DNA of 64,000 nt from Shouchella clausii (GCF_001598215.1 NZ_BCXJ01000007.1:62001-126000), one strand, 5' to 3'. Positions 7,944 through 16,206 are shown, counted from the stretch's first letter. Notes: generated by a model not told the origin, from the letters alone. Program-made: numbers and translations.

Positions 7944-9277
7944 ATATCATCAAGAATACGGTATAAATTAATTGCTTTGGTATAATGTATACTCTTATTC
8001 TGGTCAATCGCATGCGCTTTGGCGGTCCACATAGCGGCGTGGGATACGAATTGAGTAAGGATAACCAATTCATCTGACTCCTTGAGCAACGATTCAAATT
8101 CAGGGTCCTGCGTGTATCCTGTGTGAGTCAAGATCCTGCATTCCGTTATTTCTTTCGCTTGCTTCGCTCGCTGTCCACCAATTATGCCGATCGTCTTCCC
8201 TTCCAAATTACGCCTTTCTTCTGTGGCTGAATCCGACCTTTCAAAATCAATCGGTACTTCCTCTATCACTACCTCTTCTTGTCTTTCTTCTTTTTTAGGT
8301 TCGTCTTGTGCCAGGATAAGTTCGTTAATAAGACTCTTTAGGTCCTGTATCTTGCGAATATCGTCCGGATCACGGCTAATTATATTTTTATCCCTTCTCT
8401 CGCTCTTTAAAGCCTGATACAACTCATGTATTTTTATATTTTTGTCCTCGATTTCAGCGCGCATCTCTTGGATATGGTGGTGCTTGTCCCGCAAATTGTC
8501 CGACAGGCGATTTAATTCATCGGATAGCTGTGCAATGCGTTTAAACAAAAACGCATTATCCCCACGATCCTTACGAACCACTTTTCCAATCATATCTGTG
8601 CGTAAACGTTCATGTGCTTCTTCCATCGGATAGTTCAAGACGACATACCTTGTCCTCAATTGACCAAATTGTTTAACGTCCCCTTCTACGTACCACCCCA
8701 TTGGACCAATCTCAAGTAACTGATCATACACATAGTCATGGTTGGCAGCATACCAAAACTTTATTTTTTGATCGATAGACATTCCCCTATTAAGAATGTC
8801 CCTTCTCAACTGGTTAACCGTCCGGGCATTTGTGGTCATATTCAATCCCGCAAGACCAGCCAGCAATTCTTCAGGTCGTAGCTCATTTATACTGTCACGC
8901 CAATTTTGTAAGGCGTGCGCCGTAAAGCCGTCCCAAAACTCGGTTTCATGTTGTCTGAAATACTCAAAGCGGTTTTCGTGCTCTTTCATCTGTAAATCCA
9001 GCGTTTCAGGGTGGGTCTGCCCATCATAATCAATTGGTCTTTCGTAATAAACACTGCCAGTAACCGATTCTCTATATACGAGCGATTCCGGAGAAAACGC
9101 TGTTGCGCAACGTTTACAAGAAATGTCGTGTATATAGTGTTTGACGCTGTCCATTTCTTTCTCGACTACCCAATACGGCTTTAATCCGTAATCATAGATC
9201 ACTTCTTCGTTGTATCGTTTGCATCGGGGGCAGTGACCTTTGAATAATGCCTTTATATGTATCATCTTATTCATCAT
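7919..9277 (-). CDS. Zinc-ribbon, coiled-coil, DUF2325 protein
   Basis: 452 residues. N-terminal zinc ribbon (CPRC near residue 16, CKRC near 55), a helical middle that becomes a coiled coil around residues 235-300, then a C-terminal DUF2325 domain beginning GKTIGIIGG and containing a DELVILTQFVSHAA segment. DUF2325 proteins occur on Bacillus plasmids and have no firm function; the Rossmann-like fold suggests nucleotide or DNA association. It stands alone on the minus strand. GGGAGGA precedes the ATG, and a leader with plus-strand signals lies upstream. Confidence 0.75.
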   Translation of the reverse strand: MMNKMIHIKALFKGHCPRCKRYNEEVIYDYGLKPYWVVEKEMDSVKHYIHDISCKRCATAFSPESLVYRESVTGSVYYERPIDYDGQTHPETLDLQMKEHENRFEYFRQHETEFWDGFTAHALQNWRDSINELRPEELLAGLAGLNMTTNARTVNQLRRDILNRGMSIDQKIKFWYAANHDYVYDQLLEIGPMGWYVEGDVKQFGQLRTRYVVLNYPMEEAHERLRTDMIGKVVRKDRGDNAFLFKRIAQLSDELNRLSDNLRDKHHHIQEMRAEIEDKNIKIHELYQALKSERRDKNIISRDPDDIRKIQDLKSLINELILAQDEPKKEERQEEVVIEEVPIDFERSDSATEERRNLEGKTIGIIGGQRAKQAKEITECRILTHTGYTQDPEFESLLKESDELVILTQFVSHAAMWTAKAHAIDQNKSIHYTKAINLYRILDDIKKTPVTH

Positions 9278-9503
9278 TTTCTACATCCTCCCTCTTTTTT
9301 TTTGAACCCCTTATATTGACCGACAGACTGCTTCAGAGACTATAAATCCCCTACTCTAAGTTTCATGCGCTGTACATTCTTTTCCTTATTTTACATGACA
9401 AATATGGGAATGAACAATGGTATATAAGCAACCGGAAAGACGGAAAGATCAATGTGCTTAGGTGTGAACCGATCGTTGGAATTCAGAAACTAGTACAGCA
9501 CAT

Positions 9504-9533
9504 GCGGGGCCAACGAGCCCCGCTTTCTTTTTG
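9504..9533 (+). terminator. Strong terminator in the leader region
   Basis: GCGGGGC/GCCCCGC stem and TTTCTTTTT. It ends a short plus-strand transcript of the 9278-9727 gap, which otherwise holds only the two hairpin elements at 9548 and 9633. An extended -10 (TGGTATATA near 9418) could start such a transcript. Confidence 0.55.
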
Positions 9534-9547
9534 TGTGTTAAATCATA

Positions 9548-9584
9548 GCGGTGAAGTGTCACCGCCAGATAAAAGGCATGAAGG
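9548..9584 (+). promoter_or_regulatory. Hairpin-CRRWAAA element 1
   Basis: GCGGTGA-AGTG-TCACCGC stem followed by C-AGATAAA and GCATGAAGG. First of a tandem pair upstream of the Csx16-like gene. Confidence 0.55.
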
Positions 9585-9632
9585 AAGGGGGAATAACCCT
9601 TTGTTCTTTGGCAATTAAAAACCTGAAACCAT

Positions 9633-9672
9633 GCGGTGGTGAGAACCACCGCCGGAAAAAAGGACGAAGGGG
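9633..9672 (+). promoter_or_regulatory. Hairpin-CRRWAAA element 2
   Basis: GCGGTGGT-GAGA-ACCACCGC stem followed by C-GGAAAA and ACGAAGG. Nearly identical to the element at 19017. Confidence 0.6.
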
Positions 9673-9727
9673 AAAGCAAAAACCCTATCTAAACCGGGTG
9701 GCGGCCGACGCTAAAGGAGTTTTTTAA

Positions 9728-10270
9728 ATGATGACAATTAAAGATCTACTAGCAACTAAAAAGGTTAACGCAACAGGCTTTGCGGCAATCGCTGCACTGT
9801 CCGAGTACAGCGAAGGAACAGAAGAGGTTGTTCTTTCTTCCCTACCACCTGCCGTATTAGCAGCGCAAGGCGTGACAGAATATTATGCCCTCCAGATCCC
9901 ACGCGGCTCAGTTTTCAAAACCGCAGAAGACATCATTGAAGCGAATTTACCTGTCCGTAAATACCAGATCAACCCTGTAGATGTTACCGACATGGAAACG
10001 GTTATTGTTAACCGCCATGAAGGCACAATTAAAATTCTGAAGGAAATGTTTCCATGGGCTGAAGTGCTGGTACAAGTCACAGAAAAAGAAATTGTAGGAA
10101 AGCACGTTGTTGGTGGCCTTCCACCCCACTTAATGACAGCTGCAGGCGCTTTTACGTCTGCGTATATTAAAGGATTTGATTACGCTAAAGACGGCGATCT
10201 CTCTGGGGATGAGCTTAAAGAGCGATTGGTTGTCGCCGACAAGCCGATCACTATAGAAGAAATCAATTAG
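9728..10270 (+). CDS. Csx16-like protein, possible cyclic-oligonucleotide (ring) nuclease
   Basis: 180 residues. The C-terminal half (from about residue 88) resembles Csx16 (Cas_VVA1548): VIVNRHEGTIKIL at the start, VTEKEIVGKHVVGGLPPHL in the middle and a GDLSGDELKERL end. The N-terminal half carries a weaker similar block (SLPPAVLAAQGV), suggesting an internal duplication that lost the RH motif. Csx16 proteins accompany type III CRISPR systems and are considered ring nucleases that remove cyclic oligoadenylate. There is no CRISPR locus here, so a counter-defence role is the natural inference. AAAGGAG precedes the ATG, and two hairpin elements lie upstream. Confidence 0.65.
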   Translation: MMTIKDLLATKKVNATGFAAIAALSEYSEGTEEVVLSSLPPAVLAAQGVTEYYALQIPRGSVFKTAEDIIEANLPVRKYQINPVDVTDMETVIVNRHEGTIKILKEMFPWAEVLVQVTEKEIVGKHVVGGLPPHLMTAAGAFTSAYIKGFDYAKDGDLSGDELKERLVVADKPITIEEIN

Positions 10271-10332
10271 TTTTGCTAGCGCCCGTCTATTAAAAGGTGG
10301 GCGCAAAGGAGAATTAATTAAATTAAACTTTA

Positions 10333-10515
10333 TTGGCTGAAAAAAAAATGAAGCAATTACACAAAGATGTTCTGCAGGTAACAGGCTATGATTTTTCTCA
10401 ATCAAATTCTCGCTTAGATGATATTTTAACTGAATACACAGAGATCGACCAAAAAACTGGCATACGCTATGCATTAATCCCGCCATCAGGGTGGACACGA
10501 TGGGGTGTTAATTGA
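10333..10515 (+). CDS. Small hypothetical protein, 60 aa
   Basis: Weakly supported ORF between two better ones. The TTG start is 20 bases past the nearest AAAGGAG; an ATG at 10348 is an alternative. A GCGCCC/GGGCGC hairpin at 10280-10305 lies upstream. Confidence 0.4.
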   Translation: MAEKKMKQLHKDVLQVTGYDFSQSNSRLDDILTEYTEIDQKTGIRYALIPPSGWTRWGVN

Positions 10516-10535
10516 AACACGAAAGGAGAATTACT

Positions 10536-11384
10536 ATGAAACTAATCAACATTGACTTCACACAGACCAAAATGCCATTCGGCAAGGCGACAGTTTTAAA
10601 GTTAGGAGACAGAACTAGATTTAAAAACATTATTGTCAAAAGGCCGCATTCAAAGCACTACAATATTTCCATAACAAAACAGTTTAATTTATGTTTTGTA
10701 GGAGAACAACGCCCAAGCGACGGGTGGGTTATTAAACTAACGGGCAAAGAAATACTAGCCCAAGAGAAGTACACTCAAAGCTTCCTAAAACTTGTCGATC
10801 ATAGGCATAGTGACATTAGTAAAAGGGATGTCATTTGTATATGCAATATATTCCCTGTCGTTTTTTATGAGTCAAGAAGCGATGGAAAATTTACAGCATA
10901 CCACATAAAGAGTAAAAATTCCTATACTGTATCAATCGTAGACAATCCGCGCGACCAGGCCACAAATCTCATTAGCCTGACAAATGACGGTACAGAAATT
11001 TGGAATTTGCGCTCATATGAATTAAGAGTATTTCTGCATACTTTTGTCCCAAAAAACACCAACGAGCAAATCTTTAAAATTCTATACCCCATCCGTTTCT
11101 GTACGACATTCGGCCTCACAAGAAAATTCGATAATTTGTTAATAGAGCCTAATAAAGACGGCAGTATTACGTACTGGACAACAAATGAAAGTGATCTTCC
11201 TATAAAAAATGGAAAAATCGTAGGGGTTCCGCATGCGAAATATACTGCATACGATCAAGTATTCCCCAGCGGGCCCGCTAAAACAGACAAGATGACAATC
11301 GATATTGCACAAAAGATTGTTAACTACTATTTAACTGAGCAGACATTCGATTCCGTCAAGCGTCTTAACCTATGGGACGATTAA
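10536..11384 (+). CDS. Hypothetical protein, 282 aa
   Basis: Not recognised. AAAGGAG is followed 9 bases later by the chosen ATG; an upstream in-frame start at 10512 lacks a site. The product is soluble, basic and beta-rich, with aromatic residues throughout and no membrane segment. Codon use is like the neighbours. Confidence 0.7.
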   Translation: MKLINIDFTQTKMPFGKATVLKLGDRTRFKNIIVKRPHSKHYNISITKQFNLCFVGEQRPSDGWVIKLTGKEILAQEKYTQSFLKLVDHRHSDISKRDVICICNIFPVVFYESRSDGKFTAYHIKSKNSYTVSIVDNPRDQATNLISLTNDGTEIWNLRSYELRVFLHTFVPKNTNEQIFKILYPIRFCTTFGLTRKFDNLLIEPNKDGSITYWTTNESDLPIKNGKIVGVPHAKYTAYDQVFPSGPAKTDKMTIDIAQKIVNYYLTEQTFDSVKRLNLWDD

Positions 11385-11412
11385 TGATTAATAGTTAATA
11401 AGGAGAATGTAC

Positions 11413-11433
11413 ATGAAACAAGCCGTTTTTTAG
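11413..11433 (+). CDS. Possible 6-residue leader peptide
   Basis: AAGGAG with good spacing precedes ATG for MKQAVF and a stop. The following 130 bases hold repeated AAACGGTTTT/AAGCCGTTTT segments that can pair, which resembles a translated leader before the gene at 11567. It may instead be a gene remnant. Confidence 0.25.
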   Translation: MKQAVF

Positions 11434-11566
11434 ACCGTAAGGTAGGCTGTCAAACGGTTTTGATCACCCCCTCAATAAGTAATGACTTTCAGGCAAACGC
11501 ATGCTTTCCAGACTTACGTTCCACTGTTCCGTAGATCCTTTCAAAAAAATATTAGGAGTGATTAGA

Positions 11567-11707
11567 TTGACCACTATTTACGAAAGACTGCTCTTCCTTG
11601 CCAAAGGAGGTAGAAAGAGCTACTGGCATAAAGGAAAGGAAAATAAAAACACAACAAAACTACAAAACTTGCTAGACGAGTTTGCTAGCAAAAATCACAC
11701 CCTCTAA
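11567..11707 (+). CDS. Small basic protein, 46 aa
   Basis: TTG start at 11567 behind TTAGGAGTG with 7-base spacing. The 46 residues are rich in lysine and arginine (FLAKGGRKSYWHKGKENK) and could bind nucleic acid. An upstream in-frame ATG at 11501 has no ribosome binding site. Confidence 0.45.
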   Translation: MTTIYERLLFLAKGGRKSYWHKGKENKNTTKLQNLLDEFASKNHTL

Positions 11708-11725
11708 TCAATCAATTAAGCGCAA

Positions 11726-11780
11726 ATTGGTGTTTGCTTGACTACATAACGTTTGTTGTGTAGTCAGTCGATGCACCAAT
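11726..11780. repeat. Long imperfect inverted repeat
   Basis: Outer ATTGGTG/CACCAAT and inner TGACTACA/TGTAGTCA arms, extended by ATAAC/GTTGT, form a hairpin of about 19 pairs with a four-base loop. There is no T run, so a leader-RNA structure or operator is more likely than a terminator. Confidence 0.55.
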
Positions 11781-11836
11781 CGCCAACCGCATAAGACCTG
11801 ACCGCAACGGCAGGCTGTGGATAGGAGGAAACGAAA

Positions 11837-12391
11837 ATGGAAACAACTTTTGAAAACTTGGAAAAGCAAGCAAATAATTCGATGGTGCATCTTTGCTTGC
11901 AACACAGCTTACGCCTTTTCCCCGGTAAAAAATACAAACAAGTTCTTTTTCCGGCAAAGTACCTTGTTATGCCGGAAAAACGGGAAGAACTACTCAGTTT
12001 TCTTCTTGAACATGTAAAGGATTTAGATTTCACTTATTTGGATATAGAAATATCCGCAATGAGGAAATTTAAAAACGAAGACATGAGTGTTCATAGGCCT
12101 AGTGACTATTCGAGAGCCAAGACTCTTGTCGCCATTTTATGGTACAGGAAATGCGAAGAGTATGATTTAATATCCCCTCGATTAGATGTTGGCAGACAAT
12201 CTGGCGATGAGCGATCCATCCCACACAACATGCCCTTCGGGGGACGAAAGGCGGTTGAAGATGTTGCAGAGCATCTCCAAAGATGTTTTTACGGTCACAG
12301 AAGCTCCCTCGGTAATATTCGCAGTCTTGATCGCTGGTATCTGTTCAGCGATGAAAAGTTTGAAATATTGACGGGCAAATCACCTGTGTAA
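11837..12391 (+). CDS. Hypothetical protein, 184 aa
   Basis: Not recognised. ATAGGAGGAAA precedes the ATG. Charged and mostly helical, with a basic segment PFGGRKAVEDVAEHL in the C-terminal third. It is preceded by the long hairpin at 11726 and a CCGCA..GTGG mini-hairpin next to the ribosome binding site, so translation may be structure-controlled. Confidence 0.7.
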   Translation: METTFENLEKQANNSMVHLCLQHSLRLFPGKKYKQVLFPAKYLVMPEKREELLSFLLEHVKDLDFTYLDIEISAMRKFKNEDMSVHRPSDYSRAKTLVAILWYRKCEEYDLISPRLDVGRQSGDERSIPHNMPFGGRKAVEDVAEHLQRCFYGHRSSLGNIRSLDRWYLFSDEKFEILTGKSPV

Positions 12392-12461
12392 CAGACAAAA
12401 CACCCGCTTGACAAGTATAGCCGCAGCCACGCAAAGGTTGCGGGCAGGAGGAGAATGAAAA

Positions 12462-13337
12462 ATGATTAACAAATTAAAGCTCCAAATGGAGCAACGTTTG
12501 GTAGAGAAAAAATCGGTTATTACTAAATTAGCAAACATGATACTTGTCAATGTAAATGAGGTAATTGGGGGTACTTGGCAAGTAAACGAAGACGAACCGT
12601 TGGAGTTCGTCAAAGGAAGTGATTTTGAAGAAATTATAGTCCGCGTTTCGGACAGATTACGGAATCGAACTGAAATCAGTTTTGATTTTAATGACGGGAT
12701 CCTTAAAGGGCTATCCCGTGATTACACAGAAAAAATTTCTCTAAGTTTACTTAGAGTAGAGGAAGAAATCCTCATTGATTTAGGGTTTCCGTTAGGAGAA
12801 ACCCAAGTAGAGGGAGTTTACACAAGTTGCGAATACCAAAATGGCGATTCCAGATATGCCATTAGCAACACATTGACGTGCAACTTGTATAACGCAGATG
12901 CAGTTAAGCATCGCGATAGTAAAATCCGCTTAATCAATATGCCGTTAACTAAAAATAATTGGCAAAGCGTAGCATCTGTATTTGAGTCCCTCCCAGGAGA
13001 CTATGACATTCTTTTTGATGACCAATCTTTGATGGATTGGCATAAGGAACAGGAAGAACGGTACGAGAAAAACAACTGTCATGAGTGGTATGATTACGCA
13101 GACTTGACGTTCGTCGGGGATGATAAGTTTGAGTTTATCACTCCAACCTCTTTTAGAGAGGTAACAGTTGATAGGAGAGAAAAATCGATTTCAGTGTTTT
13201 TTCCGCACCAAGGCAGCAGCTGCGCTGCCGAAGAGATTTTGGCACAAGCGAATAATGCATGTGTCTATACTGTCAAAGAGTACAAGGAATTAAAAGTCTA
13301 TAAGGAATTAACAGTCAAAACCCCTTCTTGCAGTTAA
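12462..13337 (+). CDS. Hypothetical protein, 291 aa
   Basis: Not recognised. GCAGGAGGAG precedes the ATG and directly follows a CCGCA/TGCGG hairpin like that before the gene at 11837, hinting at shared control. The product is acidic, soluble, and ends in a direct repeat (KEYKELKVYKELTV). The terminator overlaps the stop codon. Confidence 0.7.
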   Translation: MINKLKLQMEQRLVEKKSVITKLANMILVNVNEVIGGTWQVNEDEPLEFVKGSDFEEIIVRVSDRLRNRTEISFDFNDGILKGLSRDYTEKISLSLLRVEEEILIDLGFPLGETQVEGVYTSCEYQNGDSRYAISNTLTCNLYNADAVKHRDSKIRLINMPLTKNNWQSVASVFESLPGDYDILFDDQSLMDWHKEQEERYEKNNCHEWYDYADLTFVGDDKFEFITPTSFREVTVDRREKSISVFFPHQGSSCAAEEILAQANNACVYTVKEYKELKVYKELTVKTPSCS

Positions 13338-13350
13338 GTTGGGGTTTTGC
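13317..13350 (+). terminator. Intrinsic terminator overlapping a stop codon
   Basis: AAAACCCC/GGGGTTTT stem around the stop of the 291-aa gene. Confidence 0.55.
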
Positions 13351-13375
13351 GCATTTCTATTAAGGAGGGGCTCAC

Positions 13376-13687
13376 ATGAGAGTACCGATGGCACAATGGG
13401 GTACTGTACTTACGGAGAGGGATCTAGGAAAGGAAATTAGAACGCATTTCCTTGATTCATTGTCTCTAGATAACTCAATCGTTGTGGATTTCGCCAACGT
13501 CGAGATGATTAATTCGTCTTTTGCAGACGAGCTATTCGCGAAGTTAATCGCCGAAGTAGGTGCATCCAAGGTTAAAAACAAAGTGAAATTAATTAACATA
13601 TCTCCTACTATAAAAGTTATTATCAATGAAGCCATTTTTACAAGGTCCAAAATGCCAGCGAAAATGAAAGGTGGTATAAACTCATAG
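13376..13687 (+). CDS. STAS-like (DUF4325) protein
   Basis: 103 residues matching the STAS-like DUF4325 family: a GKEIRTHFLDSL helix, IVVDFANVEMINSSFADELF with the anti-sigma-antagonist type strand-helix, and KVKLINISPTIKVII. STAS domains bind partner kinases or anti-sigma factors; the partner here is unknown. AAGGAGGGG precedes the ATG. The opposite-strand ORF 13372-13830 is a shadow. Confidence 0.75.
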   Translation: MRVPMAQWGTVLTERDLGKEIRTHFLDSLSLDNSIVVDFANVEMINSSFADELFAKLIAEVGASKVKNKVKLINISPTIKVIINEAIFTRSKMPAKMKGGINS

Positions 13688-13700
13688 GTGATTATACAGA

Positions 13701-13732
13701 CAAAACCCCCGCTCAATGAGCGGGGGTTTTGT
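13701..13732. terminator. Strong bidirectional terminator
   Basis: AAAACCCCCGCTC-AAT-GAGCGGGGGTTTT. It ends the STAS-like gene on the plus strand and the small RNA from 13858 on the minus strand. Confidence 0.8.
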
Positions 13733-13858
13733 TGCGTGAAATCCATGCCGGAAGAACATTCCGGCAAACACGCTGTGTCGGCCGACACGATTGAATTACT
13801 AAAGTTAGGGTTAAATGTATTGCAATCCACGCCCAGCTATCTGGGCGACATATTACTT
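13701..13858 (-). ncRNA. Candidate small RNA 1 (about 158 nt)
   Basis: A minus-strand promoter (TTGACA-17-TACTCT at 13865-13893) drives a transcript that would fold into three hairpins, CGCCCAG/CTGGGCG, the palindrome GTGTCGGCCGACAC, and TGCCGGAA/TTCCGGCA, before ending in the CCCCCGCTC/GAGCGGGGG terminator. No ORF with a ribosome binding site is present. It ends beside the STAS-like gene, so an antisense effect on that gene's 3' end is possible but unproven. Confidence 0.6.
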
Positions 13859-13864
13859 GAATAA

Positions 13865-13893
13865 AGAGTAGCATTCGACAACCTATTTGTCAA
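13865..13893 (-). promoter_or_regulatory. Sigma-A promoter with operator for small RNA 1
   Basis: Read on the minus strand: TTGACA, 17-bp spacer, TACTCT. The -35 box and spacer contain an inverted repeat TTGACAA-N5-TTGTCGAA, shared with the promoter at 14028. Confidence 0.65.
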
Positions 13894-13916
13894 TGCCGCG
13901 GCAAAAAAACTGAGCA

Positions 13917-14021
13917 CAAAATAAAAAGGAATACAAGCTAGTCCACTGGCTTGTATTCCCGCGCCTCACAATAAGAGGTGATCTTATTGCAGACTGCTAT
14001 ATTCATTGTAGGCTTAACTAC
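13917..14021 (-). ncRNA. Candidate small RNA 2 (about 105 nt)
   Basis: Driven by the promoter at 14028-14056, it contains a CAATAAGA/TCTTATTG hairpin and ends at GGAATACAAGC/GCTTGTATTCC followed by TTTTTATTTT. No convincing ORF. It lies just upstream of small RNA 1 and has its own terminator. Confidence 0.6.
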
Positions 14022-14027
14022 AAATTA

Positions 14028-14056
14028 AGAATACCATTCGACAACCTGTTTGTCAA
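14028..14056 (-). promoter_or_regulatory. Sigma-A promoter with operator for small RNA 2
   Basis: Minus strand TTGACA, 17 bp, TATTCT. The 23-bp segment around the -35 box and spacer is the same as at 13871-13893 apart from one base, so both RNAs are probably under one regulator. Confidence 0.65.
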
Positions 14057-14089
14057 TACTTTTCCATCTAAAAAGGAGTGAGTAGAACA

Positions 14090-14458
14090 ATGGAATGTTG
14101 GCACAACCGCATCTCGCTTAAAAAAGGGTACCCCCATTGTTTGGATTGCAAAAAAGACTTCAAACATGGCGAGCTAGGAAAGATAAGACAAGCCCGTAAA
14201 CAACAATGCAGCCATCCGAATCTAGAATACGGATATGCTTCAAACCCTCCGATGGCTTGGTGTCATGATTGCCACAATTATATTCGTTATATTACGGATC
14301 GAAATGGCAAACCGGTAAAAGAAGGAGATACGATTGTTTTCACAAAGACAGATATTCCTTATAAAGTCGTCACAAAAAATGGATTGTTAGGGGCGTACGA
14401 AGATGGTGAATTCATCGCACTTAAAGATGTATTAAAAAACTTCGTTAAAACTAATTGA
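14090..14458 (+). CDS. Small zinc-finger protein, 122 aa
   Basis: Start at ATG 14090 behind AAGGAGTGA; a GTG at 14078 is part of that site. Two cysteine/histidine clusters, CWH ... CLDC and CSH ... CHDCH, suggest two zinc knuckles in the first 65 residues, followed by a small beta-rich domain. Unknown function, typical of plasmid or phage accessory proteins. Confidence 0.65.
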   Translation: MECWHNRISLKKGYPHCLDCKKDFKHGELGKIRQARKQQCSHPNLEYGYASNPPMAWCHDCHNYIRYITDRNGKPVKEGDTIVFTKTDIPYKVVTKNGLLGAYEDGEFIALKDVLKNFVKTN

Positions 14459-14524
14459 GTCCCCTCCCCCATTTTTATTATCTCCACTTAAGCTTAAAAA
14501 TTATCCAAAAGGAGACTGAGAAAA

Positions 14525-14911
14525 ATGAAATACACGATCACTCTTGATAAACTGGCCACGTTTTTCAATAGCAACCTCGCCGAACACGACCAGATTGGAT
14601 ACAAGTTAAACGGCGATTATGACGACAATTGTTATTTTGTTCAATCCCTTGATGTACAGAATATTCATTTTGAGGCTATACCGACAGAAATAAAAAAACT
14701 CCTGTCTACAGACGGGATGGACAGCAGCAACTGCTACATCTACGATGGCTATCTGGAATTTGACGATGTTATTAAGCTGCCCTATTTTAATAGGGTCACT
14801 CCCAACCAAGAGTATGCGGCCACATTCAGAATTACTATTAAAGACGAAAACGGGGAAAAATTAGATACCAAAAGGCTGCATACCGTTTTTGACATGCTAA
14901 ACAAAGAATAA
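14525..14911 (+). CDS. Hypothetical protein, 128 aa
   Basis: Not recognised. AAAGGAGACTG precedes the ATG. Acidic, beta-rich, soluble. A clean terminator follows. Confidence 0.65.
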   Translation: MKYTITLDKLATFFNSNLAEHDQIGYKLNGDYDDNCYFVQSLDVQNIHFEAIPTEIKKLLSTDGMDSSNCYIYDGYLEFDDVIKLPYFNRVTPNQEYAATFRITIKDENGEKLDTKRLHTVFDMLNKE

Positions 14912-14923
14912 ACTAGATTTCAA

Positions 14924-14951
14924 GCAGAACCTACGCGTTCTGCCTTTTTTT
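14924..14951 (+). terminator. Intrinsic terminator
   Basis: GCAGAAC/GTTCTGC stem followed by seven T. Confidence 0.7.
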
Positions 14952-15133
14952 GATTTTAACAAAATAGAACCCTCTCCCCTTTCCTATCAATACATAAATC
15001 CTTTGTACATCCTACGCATCTATCATCCCATGAACACCATGTAAAACACACTGTGCGCATCCGATACATATACCATACAAAACCAGTGCGACACGCCGCA
15101 CCGATCAATCGAATAAAAAAAGGAGCGATTGTT

Positions 15134-16162
15134 GTGGAATCAAAATCTTTGTCTCAGGTGACTCAAACACAAAACGCCCGCTTAAACGAGGGTGATTATT
15201 ACCCGTCTAAGGACATGCTCGCAGAAATGGTTAAGCAATTTCAAGCACCGGTCACACGTCGTGCGATCCGTCCCGGCTTTATTGCACGGACCGATGGCTT
15301 TGATATAGACCAAACCATCGAATTTTTAGAAACGCTTCCTGATAAACAAGGCGTGCTATCTCGGCTACTCAGCGTGAGTGACTTAACCGAGAATCTATAC
15401 AAGCGCTTTTCCGAAAACCCGACCAGCCTATATAATTGGTACCCGGCTGTCAAACGGGCGCTCTACGAGAGCGACACCGAGCTGAAAACTCCAGACACAA
15501 AAGTCATGCGCCTTCCAATAGAGTTGGCCCAATTCATCCGGCTAGAGTACCACAAAACCTCCCAAGCCGATAAAGATTTGTTTAATCGATTCATCTTCAA
15601 TCAATTCAAGTTGGAGGACGACAAGACCTACTTCATCAAAACCGGAACGTTCTCTTCCAAATTCCAGTTCGCTAACGCCAAATGCAGCGAACCTCGGGAG
15701 ATGGGCGAATACTTCCAGGTTATCAACAATTTCGCAATGGAAGTCGGAGCCGGCCAAACGGTGGATCTTGTCGTGCGTGAATACATCGAGGATGTTGAAA
15801 ACAACCCTACGATTTACAACGGCATGCCATTGCGCACCGAGTTTCGTGCTTTCGTAGATTGTGAAAAGAACGAACTTATCGGTGTCGTCCCCTACTGGCA
15901 CCCAATCGTCATGAAGCGCGCATTAAAAGTCGGACTGTCTGAGTCCATTCAACAGGACTATCAGACCTATTTGCGGCATGAAGACAAACTGACTGCAGAA
16001 TATAACGCTCACCTATCGCATGTTCGCAAAGAGATCGAGTGCATTCTACCGAACTTGCATTTAAGTGGCCAATATTCGATCGACATCATGAAAAATGGCG
16101 ATGATTTCTATGTGATTGATTTAGCCCTGATGAGCGAAAGCGCGCTGACTGAGTTATTATAA
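15134..16162 (+). CDS. D123-like ATP-grasp protein
   Basis: 342 residues from GTG 15134, which follows AGGAG by 8 bases; upstream in-frame codons lack a site. The second half resembles the D123/Cdc123 ATP-grasp family: DKTYFIKTGTFSSK (ATP-binding strand), DLVVREYIE, RTEFRAFVD, GVVPYWHP and YSIDIMKNGDDFYVIDLALM, the last carrying the metal-binding acidic residues. The ligand to be joined or phosphorylated is unknown. Bacterial and phage members are uncharacterised. AT-rich palindromic DNA follows. Confidence 0.55.
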   Translation: MESKSLSQVTQTQNARLNEGDYYPSKDMLAEMVKQFQAPVTRRAIRPGFIARTDGFDIDQTIEFLETLPDKQGVLSRLLSVSDLTENLYKRFSENPTSLYNWYPAVKRALYESDTELKTPDTKVMRLPIELAQFIRLEYHKTSQADKDLFNRFIFNQFKLEDDKTYFIKTGTFSSKFQFANAKCSEPREMGEYFQVINNFAMEVGAGQTVDLVVREYIEDVENNPTIYNGMPLRTEFRAFVDCEKNELIGVVPYWHPIVMKRALKVGLSESIQQDYQTYLRHEDKLTAEYNAHLSHVRKEIECILPNLHLSGQYSIDIMKNGDDFYVIDLALMSESALTELL

Positions 16163-16172
16163 TGGATTCCTA

Positions 16173-16206
16173 AATATATTACATATTAAGTAATATGTAA
16201 TATATT
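16173..16206. repeat. Perfect 34-bp AT-rich palindrome
   Basis: AATATATTACATATTA, two bases, then the exact reverse complement. It contains ATTACAT/ATGTAAT half-sites like those of the candidate partition sites and of the palindrome at 16650. Confidence 0.6.

Noticed and set aside
13372-13830. 152-aa minus-strand ORF
   Set aside because: It is antisense to the STAS-like gene, has no ribosome binding site and runs through a strong terminator and the small RNA hairpins.
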